From: an uncultured Bacillota bacterium | GTDB taxonomy: Bacteria; Bacillota; Clostridia; Christensenellales; UBA1242 | Length of the DNA stretch: 23,312 bases | Direction of reading: 5' to 3' | Assembly (NCBI GenBank): GCA_900545735.1 | Contig: URAC01000007.1 | Location: forward strand, 1 to 23,312 | In this document: positions 15,581 through 23,264 of the stretch, piece after piece | Layout of the letters: the number at the start of each line of letters is the position of its first letter | Position numbering within the stretch: the first letter of the stretch is position 1 | The notes under the pieces: generated by a model | The model's input: only the letters and a program-made list of their open reading frames with translations | Databases searched by the model: none | What the model was told of the DNA's origin: nothing | Position numbers and translations under genes: made by a program

Positions 15581-16942
15581 ATGAAAGAACTGCAAGAAAT
15601 GTGGAAACAGGTTTTATTGAAGATTGAAATGATGGTCAGCGCCGTTTCCTTTGACCTTTGGATTGCTCCACTAGAAGTTTTAGATTATAATAAGTTTGAA
15701 AAGTTGATTTTATCAACAAATTCTGCCTATGCAAAAAAACAACTTATGAAAAATCACTGCGAGCAATTAAAATCTGCTATTGAAGAAGTTTTTGGCGAAG
15801 ACACACCTTTTGAAATTTTAGACCCAGATGAGAAAAAAGAATTTTTAAAGAAAAATAAGCCTGAAATCAATCAAGCAGTTGTAGAAAAAGAAATTGAAGA
15901 AGATAAAAATGCTTTCAATCCAAAATACACTTTTGACAATTTTGTTGTTGGCAAAAGCAATCAGTTTGTTTACGCGGCTGCTCGCTCCGTTGCAGAAAAC
16001 CCAGGCAAGCGCTTTAACCCACTCTTTATCTATGGCGGAGTAGGTCTTGGCAAAACTCACGTTCTTCACGCAATCGGAAATTATATCAGAAAAGAATTAC
16101 CAGATTTAAAAATCAAATATGTAACTTGTGAAAAGTTTACAAATGATTATATAGACAGCCTTCACGGCTCAAATAAAGACCAAGGCATCAACAAATTTAG
16201 AGAAAAATATAGAAACGTTGATGTTCTTATGGTCGATGATATCCAATTTATCACAAACAAAAATGAAACACAGGAAGAATTTTTCCATACATTTAACGAT
16301 TTGTATCAAAACAACAAGCAAATTATCATCGCATCAGATAGACCACCAAAAGAAATTGCAACTTTGTCAGATAGATTGCGCTCACGCTTTGCCAGCGGTC
16401 TAATCCAAGATGTTCAATCCCCTGATTTTGAAACAAGAGTTGCCATTTTAAGGAAAAAGGCACAACTAGAAAGATATATCATCGACGACGAAGTAATTAA
16501 CTTTATTGCTGAAAAGATAGACACAAACATTCGTGAAATGGAAGGTCTGCTTGCAAAAGTTTATTTCTTTGCCACCCTTCTTGGCAAAAAATCCGCTTCA
16601 CTTGAAGAAGCAAAAGAAGCCTTTAAAGAGGATTTAGATGAAAAACGCGAAGATTTAAGCCCAGACACAATTATTGATGCAACTTGCAAATATTTTGGCA
16701 TTTCAAAAGCTGATATTGTTGGCAAGAAAAAGAGCAAAGAAATTGTTGAACCAAGAATGATTGCCATTTATTTGATTAGTGAGATGCTTGATATGCCACT
16801 TGTCGCTATTGGAAAACTATTTGGCGGACGCGACCACACAACAATAATCCACGCGCGTGATAAAATCACAGAACAATATCGCGATGGCGGCAGAATTAAA
16901 ACGCTTGTCAACGCAATTAAAGAACAAATCAATGCAAACTAA
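15581..16942 (+). CDS. dnaA: chromosomal replication initiator protein DnaA
   Basis: DnaA binds oriC boxes as an ATP complex and opens the duplex. All four domains are present in 453 residues. Domain I (about 1-85) includes SFDLWIAPLEVL; a short acidic linker lies at about 85-112. The AAA+ domain has Walker A GGVGLGKT (152-159), Walker B LMVDD (216-220) and the SDRLRSRF segment (263-270). Domain IV carries the DNA-binding signature GGRDHTTIIHARDKI (415-429). AGGAAG lies just before the ATG, and the promoter is strong. The context is unusual: dnaN, recF and rpmH are not adjacent. Instead an operon of PH-domain and SDR genes lies upstream and clpX is convergent downstream. The sequence gives no reason to think it is a second, degenerate copy. 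Confidence 0.98.
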   Translation: MKELQEMWKQVLLKIEMMVSAVSFDLWIAPLEVLDYNKFEKLILSTNSAYAKKQLMKNHCEQLKSAIEEVFGEDTPFEILDPDEKKEFLKKNKPEINQAVVEKEIEEDKNAFNPKYTFDNFVVGKSNQFVYAAARSVAENPGKRFNPLFIYGGVGLGKTHVLHAIGNYIRKELPDLKIKYVTCEKFTNDYIDSLHGSNKDQGINKFREKYRNVDVLMVDDIQFITNKNETQEEFFHTFNDLYQNNKQIIIASDRPPKEIATLSDRLRSRFASGLIQDVQSPDFETRVAILRKKAQLERYIIDDEVINFIAEKIDTNIREMEGLLAKVYFFATLLGKKSASLEEAKEAFKEDLDEKREDLSPDTIIDATCKYFGISKADIVGKKKSKEIVEPRMIAIYLISEMLDMPLVAIGKLFGGRDHTTIIHARDKITEQYRDGGRIKTLVNAIKEQINAN

Positions 16943-16971
16943 AAAAGTGAGTTTTTAAAACCCACTTTTTT
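16941..16971. terminator. bidirectional terminator between dnaA and clpX
   Basis: AAAAAAGTG-A-GTTT on the left pairs with AAAC-C-CACTTTTTT on the right, with one A-C mismatch and a three-base loop. It begins inside the dnaA TAA and ends 21 bases before the clpX stop on the other strand. Confidence 0.88.
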
Positions 16972-16992
16972 GTTATCATTTTAAAATTTCTT

Positions 16993-18261
16993 TTATGCTG
17001 TTTGTTCAGTTTTTACTTTGTAAACTATTTCAGGCTTTGCGTTATTTAAGATTACATCTTTTGTAATTATAATTTTATCTATATCCAAATTGCTTGGCGA
17101 AGTAAACATTACATCTTGCATTGCCTCTTCCAAAATTGCCCTAAGCCCGCGTGCACCAGTTTTGAGTTCGCTAGCCTTATGAGCAACAGCAGAAATAGCT
17201 TCTGGCTCAAACACAAGGTCAATATTGTCCATTTTGAACAACTTTTTGTATTGCTTTACAAGCGCATTTTTAGGTTCTGTTAATATTTTAACAAATGCAT
17301 CTTCTTTTAAGTCAGAAAGAGCAACAAAAACTGGCATTCTTCCAATAAATTCTGGAATTAGTCCAAACTTGATTAAATCTTGTGGCTGAGTTTGTTTGAT
17401 TATGTTCAATTCTTCTTTATCAACTTTTGTTTTAACATCTGCACTAAATCCAAGAGTGCTGTCATTTAGCCTTGCTTCAATGATTTTGTCAAGCCCAATA
17501 AACGCCCCACCGCAAATAAACAAAATGTTTGTTGTGTCAATTTGAAGCATCTCTTGATGTGGATGCTTTCTTCCTCCTTGTGGTGGAACAGATGCTATTG
17601 TTGATTCAACAATCTTTAAAAGTGCTTGTTGAACACCTTCACCTGAAACATCGCGAGTGATTGAAACATTTTGACTTTTTTTAGCAAGTTTATCTATTTC
17701 ATCAACATAAATAATTCCGCGTTGTGCTAAAGCTATGTCATAATTTGCATTTTGAATGAGTTTTAACAAGATGTTTTCAACATCATCGCCAACATATCCT
17801 GCTTCGGTGAGAGTTGTGGCATCGCAAGAAGCAAAAGGAACATTCAAAATTTTGGCTAGCGTTTTTGCCAAAAGAGTTTTTCCACTTCCCGTTGGGCCAA
17901 CCATCAAAATATTTGACTTTTCAAGTTCAATATCGTCATTTTTATCTTTTTTAGACTTGTTTGTTAAGATGTTATAGTTAACTCTTTTATAATGATTATA
18001 AACTGCAACAGCAAGAGCGCGTTTTGCATCATCTTGCCCTACTATATAATCGTCAAGTCTTTTTTTAATCTCTTCAGGTGCTAAAAGTTCAATTTTACTA
18101 TCTAACTTTGCAACTTTTTCTTCTTGAATTATATCTTTGCAAATATCAATACATTCATTGCAAATAAAACTATTGCCATCAGGATTAGCAATAAGTTTCT
18201 TAACTGCCTCTTGTGGCTTTCCACAAAAAGAACAACAAAGGGTTTTTCTTTCCTTTTCCAT
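16993..18261 (-). CDS. clpX: ATP-dependent unfoldase ClpX
   Basis: ClpX recognises, unfolds and feeds substrates into the ClpP chamber. The 422 residues are full length. The N-terminal zinc-binding domain has Cys10, Cys13, Cys34 and Cys37. The AAA+ core shows Walker A GPTGSGKT (122-129), the GYVG pore loop (155-158), Walker B IIYVDEID (183-190) and sensor 2 GARGLRAI. The ClpP-docking tripeptide is LGF (270-272), so pairing with the neighbouring ClpP is intact. GAGGTG lies very close (about two bases) to the ATG, which may lower translation. It is the last gene of tig-clpP-clpX, 51 bases behind clpP, and its 3' end faces dnaA. Confidence 0.98.
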   Translation of the reverse strand: MEKERKTLCCSFCGKPQEAVKKLIANPDGNSFICNECIDICKDIIQEEKVAKLDSKIELLAPEEIKKRLDDYIVGQDDAKRALAVAVYNHYKRVNYNILTNKSKKDKNDDIELEKSNILMVGPTGSGKTLLAKTLAKILNVPFASCDATTLTEAGYVGDDVENILLKLIQNANYDIALAQRGIIYVDEIDKLAKKSQNVSITRDVSGEGVQQALLKIVESTIASVPPQGGRKHPHQEMLQIDTTNILFICGGAFIGLDKIIEARLNDSTLGFSADVKTKVDKEELNIIKQTQPQDLIKFGLIPEFIGRMPVFVALSDLKEDAFVKILTEPKNALVKQYKKLFKMDNIDLVFEPEAISAVAHKASELKTGARGLRAILEEAMQDVMFTSPSNLDIDKIIITKDVILNNAKPEIVYKVKTEQTA

Positions 18262-18312
18262 AACACCTCAACATTATTATTAGTTAAAAAATATGTTTTT
18301 AATCAACCCTTA

Positions 18313-18912
18313 TTATTCAGGCTTTTTCTCAACACCGCGTTTTACATATACTTTATCTATAAGACCATATTCCAATGCTTCATCGGCACTCATATAATGG
18401 TCCCTATCTGTATCTTTTTCCACTTGTTCTATAGGTTTTCCAGTATTTTCAGAAATTATCCTATTAATTTTGGCTTTAATTTTTTGTATTTGTTTGGCTT
18501 GAATTTCAATATCGCTTGCTTGACCTTGAGCGCCGCCAAGTGGCTGATGAATCATAATTTCAGAATTAGGGAGAGCAAATCTTTTTCCCTTTGCTCCGCT
18601 TGCAAGCAAAAATGCCCCCATTGATGCAGCAAGTCCAACACAAGTTGTTGCGACATCGCATTTAATGTAGTTCATTGTATCATAAATAGCAAGTCCAGCA
18701 GAAACACTTCCGCCTGGGCTATTGATATACAAGAATATGTCCTTATCTGGATTTTTTCCTTCAAGATAGATAAGTTGTGCAACAACACTATTTGCGACTT
18801 GGTCATTAATCTCCCCTGAAAGGAAGATAATTCTATCTTCTAAAAGCCTTGAATAAATATCGTAAGAGCGTTCACCATTTGCTGTTTGGTCAACAACCAT
18901 AGGAATTAACAT
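18313..18912 (-). CDS. clpP: ATP-dependent Clp protease proteolytic subunit
   Basis: ClpP forms the double-heptamer peptidase chamber of ClpXP. The protein has 199 residues with the complete triad: Ser97 in GLAASMGAFL, His122 in MIHQPLGG and Asp171 in DRDHYMSA. The oxyanion segment NSPGGSVSAG (64-73) is intact. The N-terminus MLIPMVVDQTANGERSYDIYS is typical of the mature housekeeping enzyme. GGAG lies before the ATG. It is the middle gene of the operon, 34 bases behind tig. One of the few genes here whose biochemical role can be stated without reserve. Confidence 0.99.
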   Translation of the reverse strand: MLIPMVVDQTANGERSYDIYSRLLEDRIIFLSGEINDQVANSVVAQLIYLEGKNPDKDIFLYINSPGGSVSAGLAIYDTMNYIKCDVATTCVGLAASMGAFLLASGAKGKRFALPNSEIMIHQPLGGAQGQASDIEIQAKQIQKIKAKINRIISENTGKPIEQVEKDTDRDHYMSADEALEYGLIDKVYVKRGVEKKPE

Positions 18913-18946
18913 ATTTTTTCTCCTTCAATTATTTATATCCAATTTG

Positions 18947-20233
18947 TTAAGCAATAGTATTGTTTGCTTTTAAGAAATCTAGCAATTTTTTCATTAAAAT
19001 GTCGTTTTCAAAATATGCAACTGTGTTGTTGTCGATAGATTTTTTATATTCTTCTAAATCTTTTTTATACAAATCTGCCATTTCTTGAAGTTTAGCGTTA
19101 AGCTCTTCATCAGTTACATAGAGATTTTCTTTTTTAATCAATTCTTCCAATACTAATCTTGTTTTGCAAGATTGTTTTGCTTGTTCTCTTTTATCTTTTC
19201 TAAGTTTTTCAACATCTGTTCCAAGATAGCCGAGATATTCATCAAGTTTTAAGCCTTGATAACTAAGCCTTGTTTCCAAATCTTTAATGAACATATCTAA
19301 TTGGCGTTCTACTAAGATTTCTGGAACTTCAACTTCGCTTGCGTCAACGATTTTTCCAATCAAGTCGTTTTCAAGTTTTCTTTCTGCTTCTTGTTCTTTT
19401 TTGATGTTCATTCTCTTTTCAATGTCTTTCTTATATTCTTCAAGTGTTTCAAATTCACTTACATTTGAAGCAAAAGCATCATTGATTTCTGGAAGTTCTT
19501 TTCTTTCAATCTTTTCAAGTGTTACTTTGAAAACTGCTGGTTTGCCCTTCAATTCTTCTGCTTGATAATTTTCAGGGAAAGTTACATTGACATCTTTATT
19601 ATCGCCAACTTTCATTCCAACAATTTGTTCTTCAAAAGTATCTATAAAACTTTTTGAGCCAAGTTCTAATCTATAATTTGTGGCACTTCCGCCTTCAAAG
19701 ATTTCGCCATCAACCATTCCAACAAAGTCTATTGTTGCAAAATCTCCCATCTTTGCTTCGCTATCAGATGCATCAACAAATCTAGCGCTTCTATCAGCAA
19801 CCATCTTCAATTCATCTTCAACTTCTTTTTTAGTTGTTTTTTTGCAATCTTTCTTAACAGTTAAACCTGTATAAGCGCCAAGTTTAACTTCTGGAACGCC
19901 AGCAACGCTTGCTGTTACAACCAAACCTTCTTTACCAAATTTGTCAATTTTAACATCAGGTTGAACGATTGGTTCAAAGTCTTTATTTTCATCTAAAAAT
20001 TTGCCATATTCTTCTGAAAATGCTCTATCAAAAGCACCATCAAAGAACACCATTTCACCATAATTTTTTTCAATAACTTTTCTTGGTGCTTTGCCTTTTC
20101 TGAAGCCTTGAACAGAAAATCTATTTTTATCTGCTTGATAAGTTGCTTCTACGGCTTTTTCCCACTCTTCAGCGGAAATTGTGATTTCTACTTCATAATT
20201 ATTTTTTTCTTTTTTTGTAATTTTGTAACTCAT
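18947..20233 (-). CDS. tig: trigger factor
   Basis: A ribosome-bound chaperone that meets nascent chains at the exit tunnel. It has 428 residues and the three-part family layout. The ribosome-docking domain carries the signature GFRKGKAP (43-50). An FKBP-type domain spans about 150-240 (DFATIDFVGMVDGEIFEGG near its start). A long helical C-terminal arm is rich in Lys and Glu. AAGGAG lies five bases before the ATG. It is the first gene of tig-clpP-clpX, the arrangement usual in Bacillota, coupling folding of new chains with ClpXP degradation. Confidence 0.98.
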   Translation of the reverse strand: MSYKITKKEKNNYEVEITISAEEWEKAVEATYQADKNRFSVQGFRKGKAPRKVIEKNYGEMVFFDGAFDRAFSEEYGKFLDENKDFEPIVQPDVKIDKFGKEGLVVTASVAGVPEVKLGAYTGLTVKKDCKKTTKKEVEDELKMVADRSARFVDASDSEAKMGDFATIDFVGMVDGEIFEGGSATNYRLELGSKSFIDTFEEQIVGMKVGDNKDVNVTFPENYQAEELKGKPAVFKVTLEKIERKELPEINDAFASNVSEFETLEEYKKDIEKRMNIKKEQEAERKLENDLIGKIVDASEVEVPEILVERQLDMFIKDLETRLSYQGLKLDEYLGYLGTDVEKLRKDKREQAKQSCKTRLVLEELIKKENLYVTDEELNAKLQEMADLYKKDLEEYKKSIDNNTVAYFENDILMKKLLDFLKANNTIA

Positions 20234-20263
20234 TTTTTTCTCCTTAAAATTTAAATCTTGGGC

Positions 20264-20292
20264 ATTATATCACACAAAACAAAAGATTACAA
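20264..20292 (-). promoter_or_regulatory. promoter of tig-clpP-clpX
   Basis: On the minus strand, TTGTAA (20287-20292), a 17-base spacer and TATAAT (20264-20269). I see no CIRCE or CtsR-type tandem heptad next to it, so heat-shock repression is not supported by the sequence. Confidence 0.78.
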
Positions 20293-20312
20293 TTAAATTT
20301 GATAATTTATTT

Positions 20313-20888
20313 TTAATCAAGCTTACAACCGCAATAATTTTGGCGATAAAAATTGTTTTGTTTTGAGAGTTCTAACGAACGCAAATATCCATTTTCCTTT
20401 TTAAAATCCGATGGCAAAAAGTCTATTTGAAATTCCAAAGAAAGTTTTTGCATTATTTCGTTTATCCAGTCCACATTTTTATGTGGGCTAACAGATAAAG
20501 TTGTGCAAAAAATATCAAAATTGTTTGCCTTGGCGATTTGTGCAGTTTTTGACAATCTCAATTTATAGCACTCATAACATCGCGGCGAATGTTCTCCCAA
20601 ATTTTCTTTCCCTTTAACGGCGTTTATGAAATCTTGATGGGAATATTCAACATTTATCATTGGAATTTTCATTGAATTTAAAAAACGAATTTGTTCCTGT
20701 TTGCGCTTTTCATATTCCTCTTCAGGCATAATGTTTGGGTTATAATAAAGCACGGTTATATCAAAATATGGCATCAATCTTTCGATAACTGCGCTTGAAC
20801 AAGGTGCGCAACAACTATGGAGCAAGAGTTTTTTCCTTTCTCCATTAAATGATGATATCTTTTCTTTCATTAAGTCGTTATAATTCAT
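20313..20888 (-). CDS. queH: epoxyqueuosine reductase QueH
   Basis: QueH reduces epoxyqueuosine to queuosine in tRNA, the last step of the modification; it is the non-B12 alternative to QueG. The 191 residues show the family cysteines: HSCCAPCSS (Cys26, Cys27, Cys30), RCYECY (Cys104, Cys107) and YCGC (Cys186, Cys188), which supply the iron-sulfur and auxiliary metal ligands. AAGGAG lies five bases before the ATG at 20888; the TTG directly in front is not needed as a start. No other queuosine gene is in the window. It follows pcrA on the same strand, and the 85-base cloverleaf element separates the two. Confidence 0.95.
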   Translation of the reverse strand: MNYNDLMKEKISSFNGERKKLLLHSCCAPCSSAVIERLMPYFDITVLYYNPNIMPEEEYEKRKQEQIRFLNSMKIPMINVEYSHQDFINAVKGKENLGEHSPRCYECYKLRLSKTAQIAKANNFDIFCTTLSVSPHKNVDWINEIMQKLSLEFQIDFLPSDFKKENGYLRSLELSKQNNFYRQNYCGCKLD

Positions 20889-20900
20889 CAACTCTCCTTA

Positions 20901-20985
20901 GGCGCGAAAGCGCCCAGCTCGCTGGGCAAGCCCCGCCGCCAGGCGGGGCTAAACTTTTCGCGATGCGAAAAGTTGCTTTCGCGCC
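20901..20985. repeat. 85-base GC-rich cloverleaf element
   Basis: Outer inverted repeat GGCGCGAAAGC (20901-20911) pairs perfectly with GCTTTCGCGCC (20975-20985). Inside are three perfect hairpins: GCCCAGC/GCTGGGC (20912-20918 and 20921-20927), AGCCCCGCC/GGCGGGGCT (20929-20937 and 20942-20950, loop GCCA) and AACTTTTCGC/GCGAAAAGTT (20952-20961 and 20965-20974, loop GAT). Only two single A bases (20928, 20951) and the loops are unpaired. By hand count 57 of 85 bases are G or C, far above the surroundings. It abuts the pcrA stop (20986-20988) and ends 12 bases before the queH ATG, leaving just room for its Shine-Dalgarno. It could be a REP- or MITE-like repeat, or a structured RNA in the pcrA-queH transcript. 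I know no named family for it and saw no second copy in this window. Confidence 0.9.
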
Positions 20986-23250
20986 CTATTTTAGCACCTT
21001 TAAAGGTGAAATTTCAAGCATTATACTCTTTATTCCAATTTTGCCAAAATCAATGTCGGCAAACTTCCCGCCGTCTATGCTAATTATTTTACCAACACCA
21101 AACTTAGGATGCAAGACTGTCTGCCCAATTTCAAAATTATTTTCTGTTTTTGGCTTTTTATTTTCAACATATTCATCGAATTTAGTCTTGAAATATTGTG
21201 GATTGTAATCATATTTGCTCTTTTCGGGCTCTTTATAATAAGTTTTTTCAACTTTTGATTGATATTGCTCTCTATAATAATTGCCAATCTGTTGACCATA
21301 TCTGTTATTTTGGAAAACAGAAAATTCTGGCATTATGTTTTCTTCGGCAGGAGCAAGATTGATTTCCCTTAAAAATCTTGATGGCCTTTGATAATCTCTC
21401 TTGCCATATAAATATCTCGTTTTGCAGCAAGTGAGCATCAAATTTTCTTTAGCCCGCGTTATAGCAACATACATAAGCCTTCGCTCTTCTTCCATCTCTT
21501 CATTGTTGTCAAATGCCCTCGAAATTGGAAAAATCTTTTCTTCAAGCCCAACAATAAAAACATATCTAAACTCCAAACCTTTAACGGAATGGATTGTTGC
21601 GATTGTAACGCAATTTCCAGCATTGTCCATTCCATCAATATCAGAAATTAACGAGATGCTTTCCAAAAATTGAACAAGCGACGCGCTATCATTTTTGTTC
21701 TCAAAATCTTCCACTTGCGAAACGAACATATCTATGTTGAGAAGCCTGTTTATGTCTTCTTCTGAATTTGAATTATACGCGCTTTTTATGTTAAATTCTC
21801 TTATTAATTGTTTAACAAAATCAGTCAATGACATCTTTTCATAATCTTCACGAAGCATCAAATATGCGCTTTTAAAACTTTCAAACTTTTTCATTGTTGA
21901 AAGTGACAAATCCAAATCATCTCGCAATAAAGTATTTAGCAAACTTTCGCCATAGATGTTTGCTTCTTCCTTCAATGATTTTAGCGCACTTTCGCCAATG
22001 CCACGCTTAGGAAAATTGATTATCCTTTCAAAGGATATATCATCTCGTGGATTTGTAAAAAGCCTTAAATATGAAATTAAATTTTTGATTTCTGCACGCT
22101 CATAAAACTTAAATCCGCCATATATTCTATGCGGAATGTTATATGCCAAAAATCTCTCTTCAAATGGAAGCGTTAGCGCGTTCAAACGCATCAGAACGGC
22201 AAAATCGCTATATTTATAGCCGTGATTTTGAACTAAATCATAAATTTCTCTAGCGACAGCTTCTGCTTCTTCCTTTTCATCATACACATTTTTTGTTGCT
22301 ATTTCCGCGCCATCAAAATTTTCAGTCCAAAGATTTTTTTCCATTCTTGACTTGTTGTTTTTAATGAGTTTGTTTGCTAAATTTAATATCTTTTTTGTGG
22401 AACGATAGTTTCTTTCCAACTTAAAAAGTTTTACATTTTCAAAATCTTTTTGAAAATCAAATATATTTGCAAAATTTGCTCCGCGCCAAGTGTAAATGCA
22501 TTGGTCTTCATCACCAACAACAAATATGTTTTTGTGAACACTTGTCAACATCTTAACAAGGTCATATTGAATTGTGTTGGTGTCTTGAAATTCATCAACA
22601 AGCACATATTTAAAACGCTTTGCATATTTTTCTAGCACTTCTGGACATTGCTTGAAAAGTTGATATGTTACATTCATCAAATCATTAAAATCTAAAGCGT
22701 TCGCCTTTCTAAGTTCTGCCTGATAATCATAATATATATGTTCAATCGTTTCAATATCGTCCAAATACTCATACATCTTTTTGTATTCGGTCATTGTCAT
22801 ATTATTATTTTTTAAATTGTTGATATGATATGAAATATTTTTTCGCTTTTCTTCTTTTTCGATGTTATATTTTGCGCATATCTGTTTAAACAACTTGTCT
22901 GTATCTTGGTCTGAATAAATAGAAAAATTGCTGTCATAATCTCCAAGTTTTTCAATGTCCATACGCAAAATTTTTGCACACATAGAATGGAAGGTGGAAA
23001 TCCAAACGCGGTCACCACCTTCAATCATCTTTTCCACCCTATCTTTCATCTCTTTAGCTGCTTTGTTTGTGAATGTTATTGCCAAAATGTTATATGGCGA
23101 AACTTGAAGTTCTGAAATCAAATATGCAATTCTATGAGTTAAAAGCCTGGTCTTTCCACTGCCTGCACCTGCCGTTACAAGCACGGCTCCGTCAATTTGA
23201 AGCAATGCTTGTTGTTGTTCTTCGTTTAATCCTTGTAAAATATTTTCCAT
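20986..23250 (-). CDS. pcrA: ATP-dependent DNA helicase PcrA/UvrD
   Basis: A superfamily 1A 3'-5' helicase for nucleotide excision repair, removal of RecA filaments and rescue of stalled transcription. The 754 residues are full length for PcrA. Visible are the Q-motif LNEEQQQAL (8-16), Walker A GAGSGKT (28-34), motif II VDEFQD (218-223), motif III GDEDQCIYTWRGA, motif IV LERNYRS, the TIHSVKGLEF segment (motif V) and motif VI VAITRAKENL. The last 45 residues (VLHPKFGVGKIISIDGG onward) are the Tudor-like RNA-polymerase-binding tail. The ATG agrees with the family N-terminus. There is no Shine-Dalgarno; a TATAAT lies six bases upstream, so the mRNA looks leaderless. The -35 would lie beyond the native end of the contig. 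queH follows on the same strand. Confidence 0.97.
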   Translation of the reverse strand: MENILQGLNEEQQQALLQIDGAVLVTAGAGSGKTRLLTHRIAYLISELQVSPYNILAITFTNKAAKEMKDRVEKMIEGGDRVWISTFHSMCAKILRMDIEKLGDYDSNFSIYSDQDTDKLFKQICAKYNIEKEEKRKNISYHINNLKNNNMTMTEYKKMYEYLDDIETIEHIYYDYQAELRKANALDFNDLMNVTYQLFKQCPEVLEKYAKRFKYVLVDEFQDTNTIQYDLVKMLTSVHKNIFVVGDEDQCIYTWRGANFANIFDFQKDFENVKLFKLERNYRSTKKILNLANKLIKNNKSRMEKNLWTENFDGAEIATKNVYDEKEEAEAVAREIYDLVQNHGYKYSDFAVLMRLNALTLPFEERFLAYNIPHRIYGGFKFYERAEIKNLISYLRLFTNPRDDISFERIINFPKRGIGESALKSLKEEANIYGESLLNTLLRDDLDLSLSTMKKFESFKSAYLMLREDYEKMSLTDFVKQLIREFNIKSAYNSNSEEDINRLLNIDMFVSQVEDFENKNDSASLVQFLESISLISDIDGMDNAGNCVTIATIHSVKGLEFRYVFIVGLEEKIFPISRAFDNNEEMEEERRLMYVAITRAKENLMLTCCKTRYLYGKRDYQRPSRFLREINLAPAEENIMPEFSVFQNNRYGQQIGNYYREQYQSKVEKTYYKEPEKSKYDYNPQYFKTKFDEYVENKKPKTENNFEIGQTVLHPKFGVGKIISIDGGKFADIDFGKIGIKSIMLEISPLKVLK

Positions 23251-23256
23251 GCGGAG

Positions 23257-23262
23257 ATTATA
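23257..23262 (-). promoter_or_regulatory. -10 box of pcrA, placed for a leaderless mRNA
   Basis: TATAAT on the minus strand, followed by six bases and the pcrA ATG (23250). Native sequence ends at 23264, so the -35 cannot be checked. The position is the same as in the 4118-4894 gene. Confidence 0.6.
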
Positions 23263-23264
23263 AC

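Noticed and set aside
20901..20985. The cloverleaf as a tRNA or tRNA-like gene
   Set aside because: Arm lengths, missing T-loop and D-loop signatures, two- to four-base loops and the 11-bp closing stem do not fit a tRNA.
48..23264. CRISPR arrays, tRNA or rRNA genes, prophage or insertion sequences
   Set aside because: Looked for by eye on both strands. No direct-repeat array, tRNA cloverleaf with T-loop signature, rRNA segment, transposase or integrase was seen.
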